Source of the DNA: Nitrospiraceae bacterium
Lineage (GTDB): Bacteria > Nitrospirota > Nitrospiria > Nitrospirales > Nitrospiraceae
Direction: 5' to 3'
DNA length: 52,068 nucleotides
Assembly (NCBI GenBank): GCA_013140715.1
Contig: JABFSG010000021.1
Coordinates: 1 to 52,068 of the forward strand
In this document: positions 28,420 through 37,036 of the stretch, piece by piece
Numbering within the stretch: position 1 is the first letter of the stretch
Layout: the number at the start of each line of letters is the position of its first letter
Program-made: the position numbers and the translations under genes
Notes under the pieces: generated by a model
What the model was told of the DNA's origin: nothing
Databases searched by the model: none
Seen by the model: only the letters and a program-made list of their open reading frames with translations

Positions 28420-29396
28420 CCAAGTCGAAGAATGGCAGCAGCCTCGACGTAGGCCGGCGTGTGCTGGATATCGAAGCCCGCGCGGTTCAGGCCCTCGTTC
28501 AACGACTCGACGGCGAGTTTTCAGATGCTGTGGATTTGCTCTATCGTTGCAAGGGCAAGGTCGTTGTTTTGGGCATGGGTAAGTCCGGATTGATCGGGCA
28601 GAAGATTGCCGCCACACTGGCGAGCACCGGGACGCCGTCGTTTTTTCTCCATCCAGCCGAAGGGCTCCATGGCGATCTCGGTATGCTGGCGCGCCGCGAT
28701 GTATCCATTGCCATTTCGAATAGCGGAGAGACACAGGAAATTTTACAGCTTCTGCCCTTCATGGATCGCATGGGCATTCCGGTTGTGTCGATCGTCGGCC
28801 GCATGAGCTCCACATTGGCTAAGAATAGCGCTGTTGCGCTGGATGTTTCCGTTGCAGAAGAGGCCTGCCCCATGGGTCTTGCGCCGACGGCGAGTACGAC
28901 CGTGTCGTTGGCAATGGGCGACGCTTTGGCCGTCGCGTTGCTCGAAAAACGCGGATTCAAGGAGCAGGATTTTGCTCAGTTTCATCCAGGTGGATCCCTT
29001 GGGCGCCGATTGCTGGTGAAGGTGCGGGATCTTATGCACAAGGGGCAGGAGATGCCACAAGTAGCGGAGACGGTCTCAGCCACGGCGGCCATTCTCGAAA
29101 TGTCGGCCAAGAAACTGGGTATGACGACGGTGGTCGATCGAGCCGGAGTGCTACTCGGGATCATTACCGACGGCGATCTTCGTCGCTTTGTCCAGGAAGG
29201 CGGGGATTTCTCCAAGGTCACCGCTGGGTCTTTGGCCTCGCGCCGTCCCAAGTTAATCGGGCCGGATGAACTAGCAGCCAAGGCGGTTGAAATGATGGAG
29301 CGCTATACGATCACCACACTCGTCGTTGCGGACAATACCAAGCGAATGATCGGGGTCGTGCATCTGCATGACTTGCTGAAACACGGAATCGTCTAA
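28392..29396 (+). CDS. kdsD: Arabinose-5-phosphate isomerase (KdsD/KpsF family)
   Basis: Converts ribulose-5-phosphate to arabinose-5-phosphate, the KdsA substrate. An N-terminal SIS domain contains [38 protein letters not shown] and [10 protein letters not shown], followed by two CBS domains (about residues 210-330) that usually sense nucleotides or sugar nucleotides. 334 aa. ATG 28392 lies inside kdsA; the tight overlap fits coupled production of two consecutive enzymes. Repeat copy 2 starts three bases after the stop. Confidence 0.93.
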   Translation: MRRGSTSKLTKSKNGSSLDVGRRVLDIEARAVQALVQRLDGEFSDAVDLLYRCKGKVVVLGMGKSGLIGQKIAATLASTGTPSFFLHPAEGLHGDLGMLARRDVSIAISNSGETQEILQLLPFMDRMGIPVVSIVGRMSSTLAKNSAVALDVSVAEEACPMGLAPTASTTVSLAMGDALAVALLEKRGFKEQDFAQFHPGGSLGRRLLVKVRDLMHKGQEMPQVAETVSATAAILEMSAKKLGMTTVVDRAGVLLGIITDGDLRRFVQEGGDFSKVTAGSLASRRPKLIGPDELAAKAVEMMERYTITTLVVADNTKRMIGVVHLHDLLKHGIV

Positions 29397-29399
29397 TTG

Positions 29400-29523
29400 C
29401 AGAATGCTGAAAATGTTCGCTAGCTTCGTTCTCGGTTCATCGAAATCCTCAACGTACCCCAGAGGGTACGCCTCCGGTTTCGATTCGCCTGCGGCCTTGC
29501 GATCGAACATTTTGAGCATTCTG
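29400..29523. repeat. Dispersed intergenic hairpin repeat, copy 2
   Basis: The outer arms are CAGAATGCTGAAAATGTTCG (29400-29419) and CGAACATTTTGAGCATTCTG (29504-29523). They are reverse complements over 20 bases with one mismatch. The core repeats copy 1 nearly base for base, including the GTACCC/GGGTAC inner hairpin and GCCTGCGGCCTTG. The arms differ from copy 1 yet remain paired. It fills the kdsD-pgsA gap. Confidence 0.87.
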
Positions 29524-29593
29524 TGATGGAATACTCTTCCATGCTGCTAGGATAGAACTCTTTTTGTTGACCGGATAACGGAGTGGGTTACTG

Positions 29594-30190
29594 ATGAATC
29601 GCGTAGTGGCGGCATGGAAATCGGTCGGGCAGGAATCGTTCAACCTGCCGAATGCTATTACGCTTACACGTATCCTTTTAATTCCTGTTTTCGTGGTGTT
29701 GTTTGTCGTACCGACTCCAGACCGGTCCCTTAGCGCAGCGCTTGTCTTTGTCGTGGCGGCTGTCACGGATTTATTGGACGGTTATCTGGCCCGCCGTAAT
29801 GGACAAGTGACCACACTCGGGAAGTTGCTCGACCCTATCGCAGATAAGCTCTTGGTTCTCTCCGCCTTGATTCTGCTGGTCAATGTCGATCGCGTGAGTG
29901 CGTTAGTTGCGATCCTGATCATCGCGCGCGAAGTTGCGGTTACTGGCGTTCGCGCTATTGCGGCAGGCGAAGGGATGGTCATCTCGGCTGAGACGACAGG
30001 TAAATACAAAATGGCGCTGCAGGTCGTGGCAATCGTGCTGTTGATTCTTGAGGACACGTTCCTGTCCAACCTCGGGAATCTACACCTCGCCGGTATTGTG
30101 ACGCTTTATCTCTCGCTGGTGCTTGGCTACGTCTCAGGCGGTCAATATGTCTGGAGCTTTTGGAAGCAAGTCGTGGCAAAGGGGCTCTGA
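29594..30190 (+). CDS. pgsA: CDP-diacylglycerol-glycerol-3-phosphate 3-phosphatidyltransferase
   Basis: Inner-membrane enzyme making phosphatidylglycerol phosphate. The CDP-alcohol phosphatidyltransferase signature D-G-x2-A-R-x8-G-x3-D-x3-D is complete in LLDGYLARRNGQ followed by GKLLDPIADK. About five hydrophobic segments flank it. NAITLTRILLIPVFVVL is the usual N-terminal block. 198 aa. The start is ATG 29594, though a nearby downstream start is possible. Confidence 0.92.
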   Translation: MNRVVAAWKSVGQESFNLPNAITLTRILLIPVFVVLFVVPTPDRSLSAALVFVVAAVTDLLDGYLARRNGQVTTLGKLLDPIADKLLVLSALILLVNVDRVSALVAILIIAREVAVTGVRAIAAGEGMVISAETTGKYKMALQVVAIVLLILEDTFLSNLGNLHLAGIVTLYLSLVLGYVSGGQYVWSFWKQVVAKGL

Positions 30191-30271
30191 TAGTACGCGG
30201 ACCTTTCATCATCTCCTGCTAGTGTGAATACCCTATAGTTCATTGGGTCTGACTTCCTCAGGCAATTTTTC

Positions 30272-30877
30272 ATGGATCATCCAGGGTTGGTCGCAGTGTT
30301 CGCGGTCGTCGGCTATCTGCTGGGGGGCGTTCCCTTCGGCGTGGTCGTCTCGAAGGCGATGGGCCTGCCCGATCCACGAACAGTCGGGAGTAAGAACGTC
30401 GGTTTTACCAATGTGTTGCGTGTATCCGGCAAAACCGCAGGCATCCTCACCCTTCTCGGCGATCTGGGCAAGGGATGGGTGCTGGCCTGGGCTGCGATGC
30501 ACTGGCTCACCGTTGAGTCCTTCATCATGGTTGTGGCGATTTCACCGATCCTCGGGCATGTCTTTTCGCCATTTCTGGGTTTTAAAGGAGGGAAGGGTGT
30601 GGCGACAGCTGTGGGAGCTGTGCTGGGTCTGTCTCCCTCCATTGGACTCCTCGTCTTATTAATCTGGCTGGGAACCGTCGCGATCTGGCGCTATTCATCC
30701 GGCGGCGCGTTGGCAGCCTTTGCATGCCTTCCAGTTGTGGCGATTGTGAATGAACAGCGACAGGAGTTTTTTATCTTTTCCCTGATCGTCAGCGCGCTGA
30801 TCTGGATTAAGCATAAGGATAATATTGTCAGGCTCTGGAAGGGGACGGAAAGTAAGATCGGGCAGCGGAAGGACTGA
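30272..30877 (+). CDS. plsY: Acyl-phosphate glycerol-3-phosphate acyltransferase
   Basis: Membrane enzyme that adds the first acyl chain to glycerol-3-phosphate. GYLLGGVPFGVVVSKAMGL, GSKNVGFTNVLRVSGKTAG and FLGFKGGKGVATAVG are the three conserved PlsY motifs, set among five hydrophobic segments. 201 aa, normal. It ends the envelope cluster and complements pgsA in phospholipid synthesis. Confidence 0.94.
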   Translation: MDHPGLVAVFAVVGYLLGGVPFGVVVSKAMGLPDPRTVGSKNVGFTNVLRVSGKTAGILTLLGDLGKGWVLAWAAMHWLTVESFIMVVAISPILGHVFSPFLGFKGGKGVATAVGAVLGLSPSIGLLVLLIWLGTVAIWRYSSGGALAAFACLPVVAIVNEQRQEFFIFSLIVSALIWIKHKDNIVRLWKGTESKIGQRKD

Positions 30878-31289
30878 CAGCTATGCCGGTTCTTTGCTCC
30901 CGGAATGCGCACAATGAGAATGTGCTCGTTCGACGGCCGCAGTAGAACCAACACAGCCGCCAGTCCATCGCGCGCTATCTTATTGTGGAGGGTGTGGAGG
31001 GTAAGGGGAGATTAAGTAGCTTAGCCGTCCTTCTTGTTCGTGGAACAGGGAAGGGGATGGAGCCTAATGATCTCCTGTGCTCGCGCAACGCGCGGCTTCA
31101 GAAGGCGGTCGTGGGATGCGCGCAGTGGAAGATCAACATGCCCCATTCCTTGCTCTATTTCGGGCGCGGGATCTTCTTGGGTTTCGGTCCGGGTCCCTGC
31201 CATTGACACATCGCTTTGGACGGACTACCTTGCGACAAAACGCTTGGCGCTCTTGCGAACTCTGCGGATTATTTTGAGGAGGTAGGACG
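30878..31289. other. Intergenic stretch with no supported gene; possible promoter near its end
   Basis: Short frames on both strands lack ribosome sites and protein-like composition. TTGACA (31203-31208), 17 bases, TACCTT (31226-31231) could be a weak promoter for the lipoprotein gene. A GCACA/TGTGC hairpin near 30907-30923 has no T-run. Nothing else is recognised. Confidence 0.3.
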
Positions 31290-31856
31290 ATGAACGGTAC
31301 GGCATGTCATTCGTATCTGGTTCGGTTTGGATTTCCTGTATCCATTGTCGTCCTGGGTTTTTCCTTGCTTGGCTGTCCTCAGCCGATACCCAGGGTTTCG
31401 ATTCCAGGTTCTGATGCCACTCCGCCGACCATGGTCTGGCAGACATACAACATGCTGACGAAGGAGAGTGGACAGATTATGAAAGACGGTCAGTCTCTTG
31501 ATGTGCCGGCTGGTGAGCAGTACGTGTTGACGCTGGCGGTTGAAGATCTCAACAGTGGTGTGAAGGATGTCACTTTAAATGGCAACGTCCAATACACATG
31601 CGAGCAGGGTGGCCAAGTCGAAAATAAAAAGTTCCCTCTTGAAGCACAGGAAACGAAGCCGACTCCCGACCAGGAGAATAAAGTGCCTGTGACAGCCGCA
31701 CTCGTTTATGCCGTGGAATTCGGCAAGATGGGTTGTAAGGAAAATTGGACATTTGGCGGAGGAAAACTATCGTTGGCGGGCAAGGCGCATAATTTCGTCG
31801 GCGGAGCTGAGCTGAGGACGTTGCATCTGAATTTGAAGAAACAACTCTCAAAATGA
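31290..31856 (+). CDS. Unrecognised lipoprotein (188 aa)
   Basis: The N-terminus has a hydrophobic stretch ending in the lipobox SLLGC (Cys at about residue 29), so the mature protein is probably membrane-anchored in the periplasm or outer membrane. Two further cysteines (VQYTCEQGG and KMGCKENW) could form a disulfide. The body is beta-rich and hydrophilic with no domain I recognise. GAGGTAGGACG precedes the ATG. Isolated, with no clear operon partner. Confidence 0.75.
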   Translation: MNGTACHSYLVRFGFPVSIVVLGFSLLGCPQPIPRVSIPGSDATPPTMVWQTYNMLTKESGQIMKDGQSLDVPAGEQYVLTLAVEDLNSGVKDVTLNGNVQYTCEQGGQVENKKFPLEAQETKPTPDQENKVPVTAALVYAVEFGKMGCKENWTFGGGKLSLAGKAHNFVGGAELRTLHLNLKKQLSK

Positions 31857-32159
31857 GTGCCCGAGGAGGGCTGCCCAGCTGAATGGTGGGTAAGCCGCCA
31901 ACGTTTTCAGAAGGTGCAAGTTCAGGTTCAGGTTAAGATTGAGATAACAAGAGTCTGCCTGTTAATACAGCTTGACCGGGCTCTCCGTGGCCGTCTAGCA
32001 TAGAGGCGTTGTATTGAGCCTCGCTGACTGTCCTATCCCTCGCGCTGCCGTTTCTTTCCTGCGCGTCTGATTCTCCAGTCTCCGCTGCTCCTGTGCCAGA
32101 GTATTTCTAATGTGTCTGGATCGATCAGCCAGTATCCTCAACCTATAAGGAGACACCCA
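31857..32159. other. Intergenic stretch with a possible promoter
   Basis: No gene seen. TTGACC (31972-31977), 18 bases, TAGCAT (31996-32001) could drive the small gene at 32160 with a long leader. A short direct repeat TTCAGGTTCAGGTT lies at about 31920-31933. Confidence 0.3.
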
Positions 32160-32354
32160 GTGACGGAAGCAGAACAGATTGCAAAGATGAAGAAAGCGAT
32201 GACGCAGGCCATCAAGGTAATGGGAGATCGGTTTGGATCGACGGAATTGGATGTGGAGAAGGCGATTGAGGATCTCAAGGCTTCCATGCAGACGACGCCT
32301 GCCGCTGTTGCCAAGCCTGCGCAGAGTGCTGTCGCCGTGACAGCTGGGGTATAG
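32160..32354 (+). CDS. Small helical protein of unknown function (64 aa)
   Basis: GTG 32160 follows a strong ribosome site, ATAAGGAGAC. The frame reads MTEAEQIAKMKKAMTQAIKV and continues as an amphipathic helix, ending in an alanine/proline-rich tail. No cysteine and no signal peptide. An upstream start at 32112 exists but lacks a ribosome site. I do not recognise the family. Confidence 0.6.
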   Translation: MTEAEQIAKMKKAMTQAIKVMGDRFGSTELDVEKAIEDLKASMQTTPAAVAKPAQSAVAVTAGV

Positions 32355-32490
32355 TGGCGGCAGGCTCGGTAGGACTGATCATTGCCGCAGCCTGCACGAG
32401 GCAAACGTATGCTGGTCGTATTCCATCAACCGTTCCCGGTAATGTGTCGTTCGCAGCGGGACATACTCACGGAGAAGGAGGATTGCCATC

Positions 32491-32691
32491 ATGACGGACG
32501 CTGCAAAAGATAAGAAGGCTCATGCCGCAGCCAAGCCTGTTGGCAATCCGTCACGGATTCCAGCAAATAGCGAGCTCACGTGTAGCGAATCGCAGATGGA
32601 AGATATCCTCTCTCAGGGCGAGTCCAGCAGGCCAATGAGCAAGAGCGACAAGGGCCTGCATCCGAAACGCCAACCGAAATCATCGTCATAA
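32491..32691 (+). CDS. Small hydrophilic protein of unknown function (66 aa)
   Basis: ATG 32491 lies a good distance after AGAAGGAGGA, a near-perfect Shine-Dalgarno. The product is rich in lysine, serine and alanine and is probably disordered; LTCSESQMEDILSQGES is the only part likely to fold. It follows the other small gene by about 140 bases. Function unknown. Confidence 0.6.
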   Translation: MTDAAKDKKAHAAAKPVGNPSRIPANSELTCSESQMEDILSQGESSRPMSKSDKGLHPKRQPKSSS

Positions 32692-32896
32692 GACGCTCAG
32701 GGTGGAGGTCGGTATATTCAGTCACGACCTGCCGAATTTGCGGTGATATTCGTTTCACTGCGGCCCATAGAAGCACACTCAAAGAGTTCCTGCCACAATC
32801 ATTTGAGTGCTCAGCCGTCCTTCCATCCTGTCCTGTCAGCTGGTTCTCAGTAGCTGGCGGAATAAGATTTTCCGGGATCTCGAAAAGGAATAGCTG

Positions 32897-33697
32897 ATGA
32901 TCGAAGAACGAGGTAATAAGGGCCTTCATTGGCCTCTCCCGATCCACGATTATTGGTCTACTCCCTTTGCTGAATCGCTCCTGTTGCACCTGGATGTTTG
33001 TTCCGGGGCGTCCATTTTTGATATTGCCTCTGGTCATGGAATCCCGGCCTTCTATCTGGCGGAGCAGGTGGGGTCCACGGGGCAGGTTTTGGCCATCGAT
33101 TTGAGTGAACGTCAAGTCGAGAACGCGCGAGCGATTCAAGGGGCGTTACTCCCGTGGTTGCGGTTCGAATGTCTGGATATGCGCGCTCTGCCTCAGGAAC
33201 TGCCTTGTTTCGATCGTATAACCGGCAATCTTTCCGTTATGTTTCTCCGCCCCAACCGCTTCGACGCAGTCCTAGGGTTGGTAGGACATCTCAATCCTGG
33301 TGGCCAAATGGTGCTGACCTTTCCTTCGCTCGGTACGTTCGATTCGCTCTGGCGTCGGATCGATCGGGAAATGGCAGTGCATGGCCTCCTGGTGGAACGC
33401 CGCCGACTTGAGGCCTATCTCGCCGAACGGCCGTCGGCGGAAGAGGGGTACGGATGGCTGGACAAGCTTCGACTCACGCGCATTGTCGTGACCGAGTATC
33501 CGTTGACCGTGGCGACCGGCCCAGGCCAAGCGTTTCTCCACCATCCACTGCTCCGGGGTGGCTTTCTTGACGATGCTTATGAATGTTTCGATGATCAGGG
33601 GCTGGCAGATGAGATTATGACAAGGGTCTCGGAAGATGTGGAGAGCTTCACACCGCTGATTGCGCAGCGGTGTGTGTTGTCAGGGTGGAAACCATAA
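32897..33697 (+). CDS. Class I SAM-dependent methyltransferase
   Basis: Motif I is FDIASGHGIP (residues 41-50), followed by an acidic strand end in VLAIDLSERQVENARA. The middle has FECLDMRALP and the later LVGHLNPGGQMVLTFPS, all typical of UbiE/COQ5-like small-molecule methyltransferases. The C-terminal third is lineage-specific. The substrate cannot be told from the sequence, and no neighbouring pathway genes help. Confidence 0.78.
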   Translation: MIEERGNKGLHWPLPIHDYWSTPFAESLLLHLDVCSGASIFDIASGHGIPAFYLAEQVGSTGQVLAIDLSERQVENARAIQGALLPWLRFECLDMRALPQELPCFDRITGNLSVMFLRPNRFDAVLGLVGHLNPGGQMVLTFPSLGTFDSLWRRIDREMAVHGLLVERRRLEAYLAERPSAEEGYGWLDKLRLTRIVVTEYPLTVATGPGQAFLHHPLLRGGFLDDAYECFDDQGLADEIMTRVSEDVESFTPLIAQRCVLSGWKP

Positions 33698-33900
33698 CAG
33701 GTCCCGTGAAACGTGAATCGAGGATTCGACTTGGGGTTGCAGCGCTGATCGGAATAAGGCGTGTCTATGGGCAAAGAGACTGTCGTGAAAGACTCAGGGT
33801 GGGCAGGTGCGATGGCAGTTTTTTGAGTATCCTGCGTTAGAGAAGTAGGATGGCGTGCGATTCTTTGGCGCGAAGGGATAGCTCGTCTGGTCCGCCCAAG

Positions 33901-34476
33901 CTAGAATCGGTATCCGATTTCTACGATGTACATGTCCACGCCTAGGCTGGATGGCCCATACAGGCCTGCGTCGGAAAAGTGTTGGGCACGAAGTCCTGTA
34001 TAGGCATGTGCGAATGGATTCAGGCGAATCCCCGCAGTCGCCACAATTTGAACCGGACCTCCGAAGTCTTGCACACCGAATTTATAATTGCTGAAAAACC
34101 CTGCTCCTGCTCCAGCATCGAAGGTGACGAGCTCTCCCCAGCCGTTTAGAGCAAGAACTGGCACGACTGTCACGATCAGACCGCTTTCATCGGCCGCCTG
34201 TAGTAGCCCGGCACTTGCGATCAATCTGCTCTCCAGTCCCCACGAATCTCCACCGAGAGGCCATGCCCAGGGGAGTCTGAAGACTGCTGCGACATCAGCC
34301 ATGTGGAAAAAATACCGTTGCTCTTTTCCTAATATGGGGGTTTTCCCACTGAAGCCAATGCGAGGGCCGATACTCAGGAGGGTGATGTCTCCTGCGAGGC
34401 TGGGTGTGCAGAACAATATGGAACACCCCAGAGTGAGCAATACATAGGCGAAGCCTGTTTGTCGACGATAGCGCAT
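33901..34476 (-). CDS. PagL/acyloxyacyl hydrolase-like outer-membrane protein
   Basis: A Sec signal peptide ends near SLAG (about residues 26-29). The rest is a beta-barrel pattern ending in an aromatic residue (EIGYRF), as outer-membrane proteins do. LRAQHFSDAGLYGPSSLG carries the His-x-Ser pair and following G/P of PagL-type lipid A 3-O-deacylases. The acidic member of the triad appears as Asp in GVDM rather than the expected Glu. It may trim lipid A, which fits the LPS genes nearby. The family call is moderate. Confidence 0.6.
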   Translation of the reverse strand: MRYRRQTGFAYVLLTLGCSILFCTPSLAGDITLLSIGPRIGFSGKTPILGKEQRYFFHMADVAAVFRLPWAWPLGGDSWGLESRLIASAGLLQAADESGLIVTVVPVLALNGWGELVTFDAGAGAGFFSNYKFGVQDFGGPVQIVATAGIRLNPFAHAYTGLRAQHFSDAGLYGPSSLGVDMYIVEIGYRF

Positions 34477-34827
34477 GTGCAGTTTTCAGGTGGTAGGCCT
34501 ATTGTGACGTGGTTCAATGGCTTCACCAAGTATTCTTGTCTATTCAGACCTCGTGGTTGCAGCATGTGAGGCTGTCGTGCGGTTCCACCGAGTGGGCAGG
34601 TCTTTGCTTTCATACAGATATGGCCGTAATAGAGTCAGGCGAGAGCATTTTGCAGAGCAGGGGTGTGGCAGTGTAATCCGGTTCGAGCTACGAGCAGTGG
34701 AAGCAGTAGGGGCTCGTAGTTATCTGTTACGATTGACTGAATGCGCGGTTGGGGAAGTCGGGACAATAAAAAGGGGCGCTTCGGTTGAAGCGCCCCCTCC
34801 TGCAGATATAGCTTGCTGGCGCTTGGT
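34477..34827. other. Intergenic stretch between the PagL-like and RRM genes
   Basis: Apart from the terminator at 34766-34796, which serves the RRM gene, I see no supported gene. A 104-codon plus-strand frame here has no ribosome site, has an implausible composition and runs through the terminator. Upstream signals for the PagL-like gene probably lie near 34480-34560. Confidence 0.4.
34766..34796 (-). terminator. Intrinsic terminator of the RRM gene
   Basis: Ten-base perfect stem GGGGCGCTTC (34773-34782) with GAAGCGCCCC (34787-34796), a four-base loop, and on the minus strand a following T-rich run (34766-34772). It lies about 30 bases downstream of the RRM gene at 34828. Confidence 0.9.
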
Positions 34828-35163
34828 TTAGAAGCGACCGCGACCGCCGCGATCCCCGCCGCCACCACCGCCACCGAAACGACCGCCGCCACCGCCGCCG
34901 CCGCCCGTGCGAGGTTCTTGTGGCTTGGCCTCGTTGACAGTCAGTGGACGTCCGTCCATCTGTGAGCCGTTCAGCGCGGTAATCGCAGCCTTGGCTTCTT
35001 CCGGTGTGGCCATTTCAACGAAGCCGAAGCCTCGCGATTGGCCGGTGAACTTATCCGTGATCACACGCGCAGACTCGACGGTGCCGTGCGCGGCGAAGAG
35101 GGTGGTGAGCTGTGATTCAGTTGCCGCATAGGGCAACCCGCCGACATATAGTTTTGAACCCAT
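34828..35163 (-). CDS. Glycine-rich RRM RNA-binding protein
   Basis: A single RNA recognition motif: RNP2 is LYVGGLPY (residues 4-12) and RNP1 is RGFGFVEM (about 44-51), with all key aromatic residues. A glycine/arginine-rich tail (about 85-111) resembles cold-induced glycine-rich RNA-binding proteins of cyanobacteria and plants. GGAGG lies upstream of ATG 35163. Probable RNA chaperone. It has its own terminator and so is probably monocistronic. Confidence 0.9.
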   Translation of the reverse strand: MGSKLYVGGLPYAATESQLTTLFAAHGTVESARVITDKFTGQSRGFGFVEMATPEEAKAAITALNGSQMDGRPLTVNEAKPQEPRTGGGGGGGGRFGGGGGGGDRGGRGRF

Positions 35164-35480
35164 GGGGGTTCCTCCTTCTGAAATTGATATTGTCTGAAAC
35201 TCGAGAAGGACTCACGAGGGGAAGGAACGGGCCGAAGACGCGAACGATGGAGCGGCTTGGGTCGAGCTTCCGATCAGATTCTCGGTACCAGCAATATCGG
35301 TGATAGGCCGTTCTGTTTGCCGTTTCATGCGAGGCCCGCCGCGTGAAACGAGAATATGGTAACAGAGGCGTACATGAAAAGCTATAGCTCTAATTTTGTC
35401 GAGCATGCAGGGCAAGCGCTACTTGGACAGTCAGGTCCAGGATCGAGTCCATTTTCTGGCGGGAGACGGTCTGGTTTCCC
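35164..35480. other. Upstream region of the RRM gene, no gene seen
   Basis: This 317-bp stretch should contain the promoter and a possible long 5' leader of the glycine-rich RRM gene. I see no convincing promoter pair, riboswitch or ORF. Confidence 0.3.
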
Positions 35481-35783
35481 CTACACATCTGCATTGCCAG
35501 TGGGGCCAGGGCCTGGCCAGATAAGGTAGGGCGGCTTTTTCATCGTTTCGGCTGAGCGAGGATAGAGACGTTGGGCATAGCTGTAGGCATCTTCTTGTGC
35601 GATCAAGCAGGTGGCTGCTGAGAGGTGGTTGGATACGACGCGGAAGGCCCCTTGATCGTCCGCTGCGATGGTTGCCGTGTAGAGGGCACAGGAAAAGCTG
35701 CCCTCTTTTGAGCAGGCGGTGCTAATCAAGAGGTGTGATCCATCCGGAAATGTCATGATTGGGTCCAAGTTGGTACGACTCAT
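35481..35783 (-). CDS. Unrecognised small protein (100 aa)
   Basis: ATG 35783 is preceded by AAAGGAGTAATAC, a strong ribosome site. The frame reads MSRTNLDPIMTFPDGSHLLI and contains three cysteines, two of them in STACSKEGSFSCAL, and a C-terminal proline-rich tail. No signal peptide. It sits between two RRM genes and may share their message with the downstream side of 35812. Family unknown. Confidence 0.65.
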   Translation of the reverse strand: MSRTNLDPIMTFPDGSHLLISTACSKEGSFSCALYTATIAADDQGAFRVVSNHLSAATCLIAQEDAYSYAQRLYPRSAETMKKPPYLIWPGPGPTGNADV

Positions 35784-35811
35784 GTATTACTCCTTTTTCC
35801 TGATGCACGAC

Positions 35812-36075
35812 TTATACAGCGTGGTTTGCGTAGGGAGTGACATAGAGTCTGAGGAGATGCCCTTCCCATTTGGTTCCTTCAAGGGTGTCCACCGCATGTA
35901 AGGCCTGTTCGCCGGAACCCATTTCGACGAACCCATATCCGGCTGACTTACCCGTATGTTTGAAGCGGACCACGTAGGCTCTGGCGACAAGGCCATAGGG
36001 AGTGAAGATACCGCGCAGCTCGCAGTCCAAGACATTGTCCGGAAGTCCCCCCACATATAGGATGCGTTTCCCCAC
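35812..36075 (-). CDS. Second RRM RNA-binding protein (87 aa)
   Basis: RNP2 is ILYVGGLPD and RNP1 is AGYGFVEM, so RNA-contacting aromatics are kept. It lacks the glycine-rich tail of its neighbour at 34828. The start is GTG 36075, seven bases after GGAGG; an overlapping frame from 36080 is a shadow. Only 19 bases follow the desaturase stop, so it is probably co-transcribed with it. Confidence 0.85.
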   Translation of the reverse strand: MGKRILYVGGLPDNVLDCELRGIFTPYGLVARAYVVRFKHTGKSAGYGFVEMGSGEQALHAVDTLEGTKWEGHLLRLYVTPYANHAV

Positions 36076-36094
36076 GGCATTTCCTCCCGACTCG

Positions 36095-37036
36095 TCAGGT
36101 CATTGGAGCGGGTGAGGTTTCGACATATGTGCCTCTCCGCAATGATGTCGCGAGTCTTAGCCTATAGAGCCCGAGGATAAGCCATTTCGAGGGATCAAAG
36201 TGATACCAGTGAATCCCATTTCGAAAATCGGTTGGATACATGTGATGGTAATTATGGTAACCCTCTCCAAATGTCATGAGGGAAACCAGCCAACTATCTC
36301 GACTGGAATCTGAAGTTCCGTGTGGTTGTCGCCCCCACAGATGACAGACGGAGTTGATGCAAAAGGTTGAATTGAGCACGGCGAATGTGCGTCCCACACC
36401 GGCGAGCAGAAAACATCCCACTCCGCCCATCAGACCGTTGTGGATGAAACCGATGAGAAAAGTGCCGCCCAGGCCTGTGAGGACTAGGAGGGGGTAGTAC
36501 TTTTGTTGCCAGACCGCGACGGGATCGTTTGCGATGCGCGTCGCATACTTTGGATCCTGGTGCTGATCGGGAGTAAAGAGCCATCCGCAGTGGCTATGCC
36601 AGAATCCCAATTGCGCATTGTAGGGATCTTTTTCCTCGTCACAGTGAGCGTGGTGGCGCAGATGGTCGGAGGCCCATTTGATGGCGGAGTTTTGCAGCGC
36701 CCAGGCGCCGGCGATCAAGAGTATGCCTTTAACCCAATTCGGACAGTCAAAGCTCCGGTGTGATGCCAATCGATGATACCCGACCGTGATGCCCAGCCCG
36801 CTGATGATATATAGCAGGCCAAACAGTGACCAGTCTAGCCACGTGTAGTGGTACAGATATCCATAGAGAGGGACTCCAATCATCACGCACAGACCGATGA
36901 CGCAAAACAGCACGATATTCCAGATTGCGTGGCGTCGTTTTCCCATCGAGATCGGTATGTCTGCGGAGGAGTTAAAGACCGTCGGTGGTGGGGGAGCCAT
37001 CCGCTGTTGCGCTGTTTGGGACATTGGGCCTCTCAT
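36095..37036 (-). CDS. Acyl-CoA/acyl-lipid delta-9 fatty-acid desaturase
   Basis: Membrane di-iron desaturase with the three histidine boxes: HRLASH (88-93), HLRHHAHCD (from about 125) and GEGYHNYHHMYP near residue 259. Four or so membrane segments are present. Such enzymes introduce double bonds into membrane fatty acids, often on cooling. ATG 37036 or the later ATG 37024 (MSQTAQQ) could start. The downstream RRM gene follows directly, linking lipid unsaturation with RNA chaperoning. Confidence 0.9.
   Translation of the reverse strand: MRGPMSQTAQQRMAPPPPTVFNSSADIPISMGKRRHAIWNIVLFCVIGLCVMIGVPLYGYLYHYTWLDWSLFGLLYIISGLGITVGYHRLASHRSFDCPNWVKGILLIAGAWALQNSAIKWASDHLRHHAHCDEEKDPYNAQLGFWHSHCGWLFTPDQHQDPKYATRIANDPVAVWQQKYYPLLVLTGLGGTFLIGFIHNGLMGGVGCFLLAGVGRTFAVLNSTFCINSVCHLWGRQPHGTSDSSRDSWLVSLMTFGEGYHNYHHMYPTDFRNGIHWYHFDPSKWLILGLYRLRLATSLRRGTYVETSPAPMT

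Noticed and set aside
29449-29766. 105-codon minus-strand frame over repeat copy 2 and pgsA
   Set aside because: Part repeat and part shadow of pgsA.
31021-31209. Short minus-strand frame in the gap after plsY
   Set aside because: No ribosome site, no recognised motif, and equally long frames on the other strand.
35787-36080. 97-codon frame overlapping the second RRM gene
   Set aside because: Shadow of the RRM frame, which has clear RNP1 and RNP2 motifs and better spacing from GGAGG.
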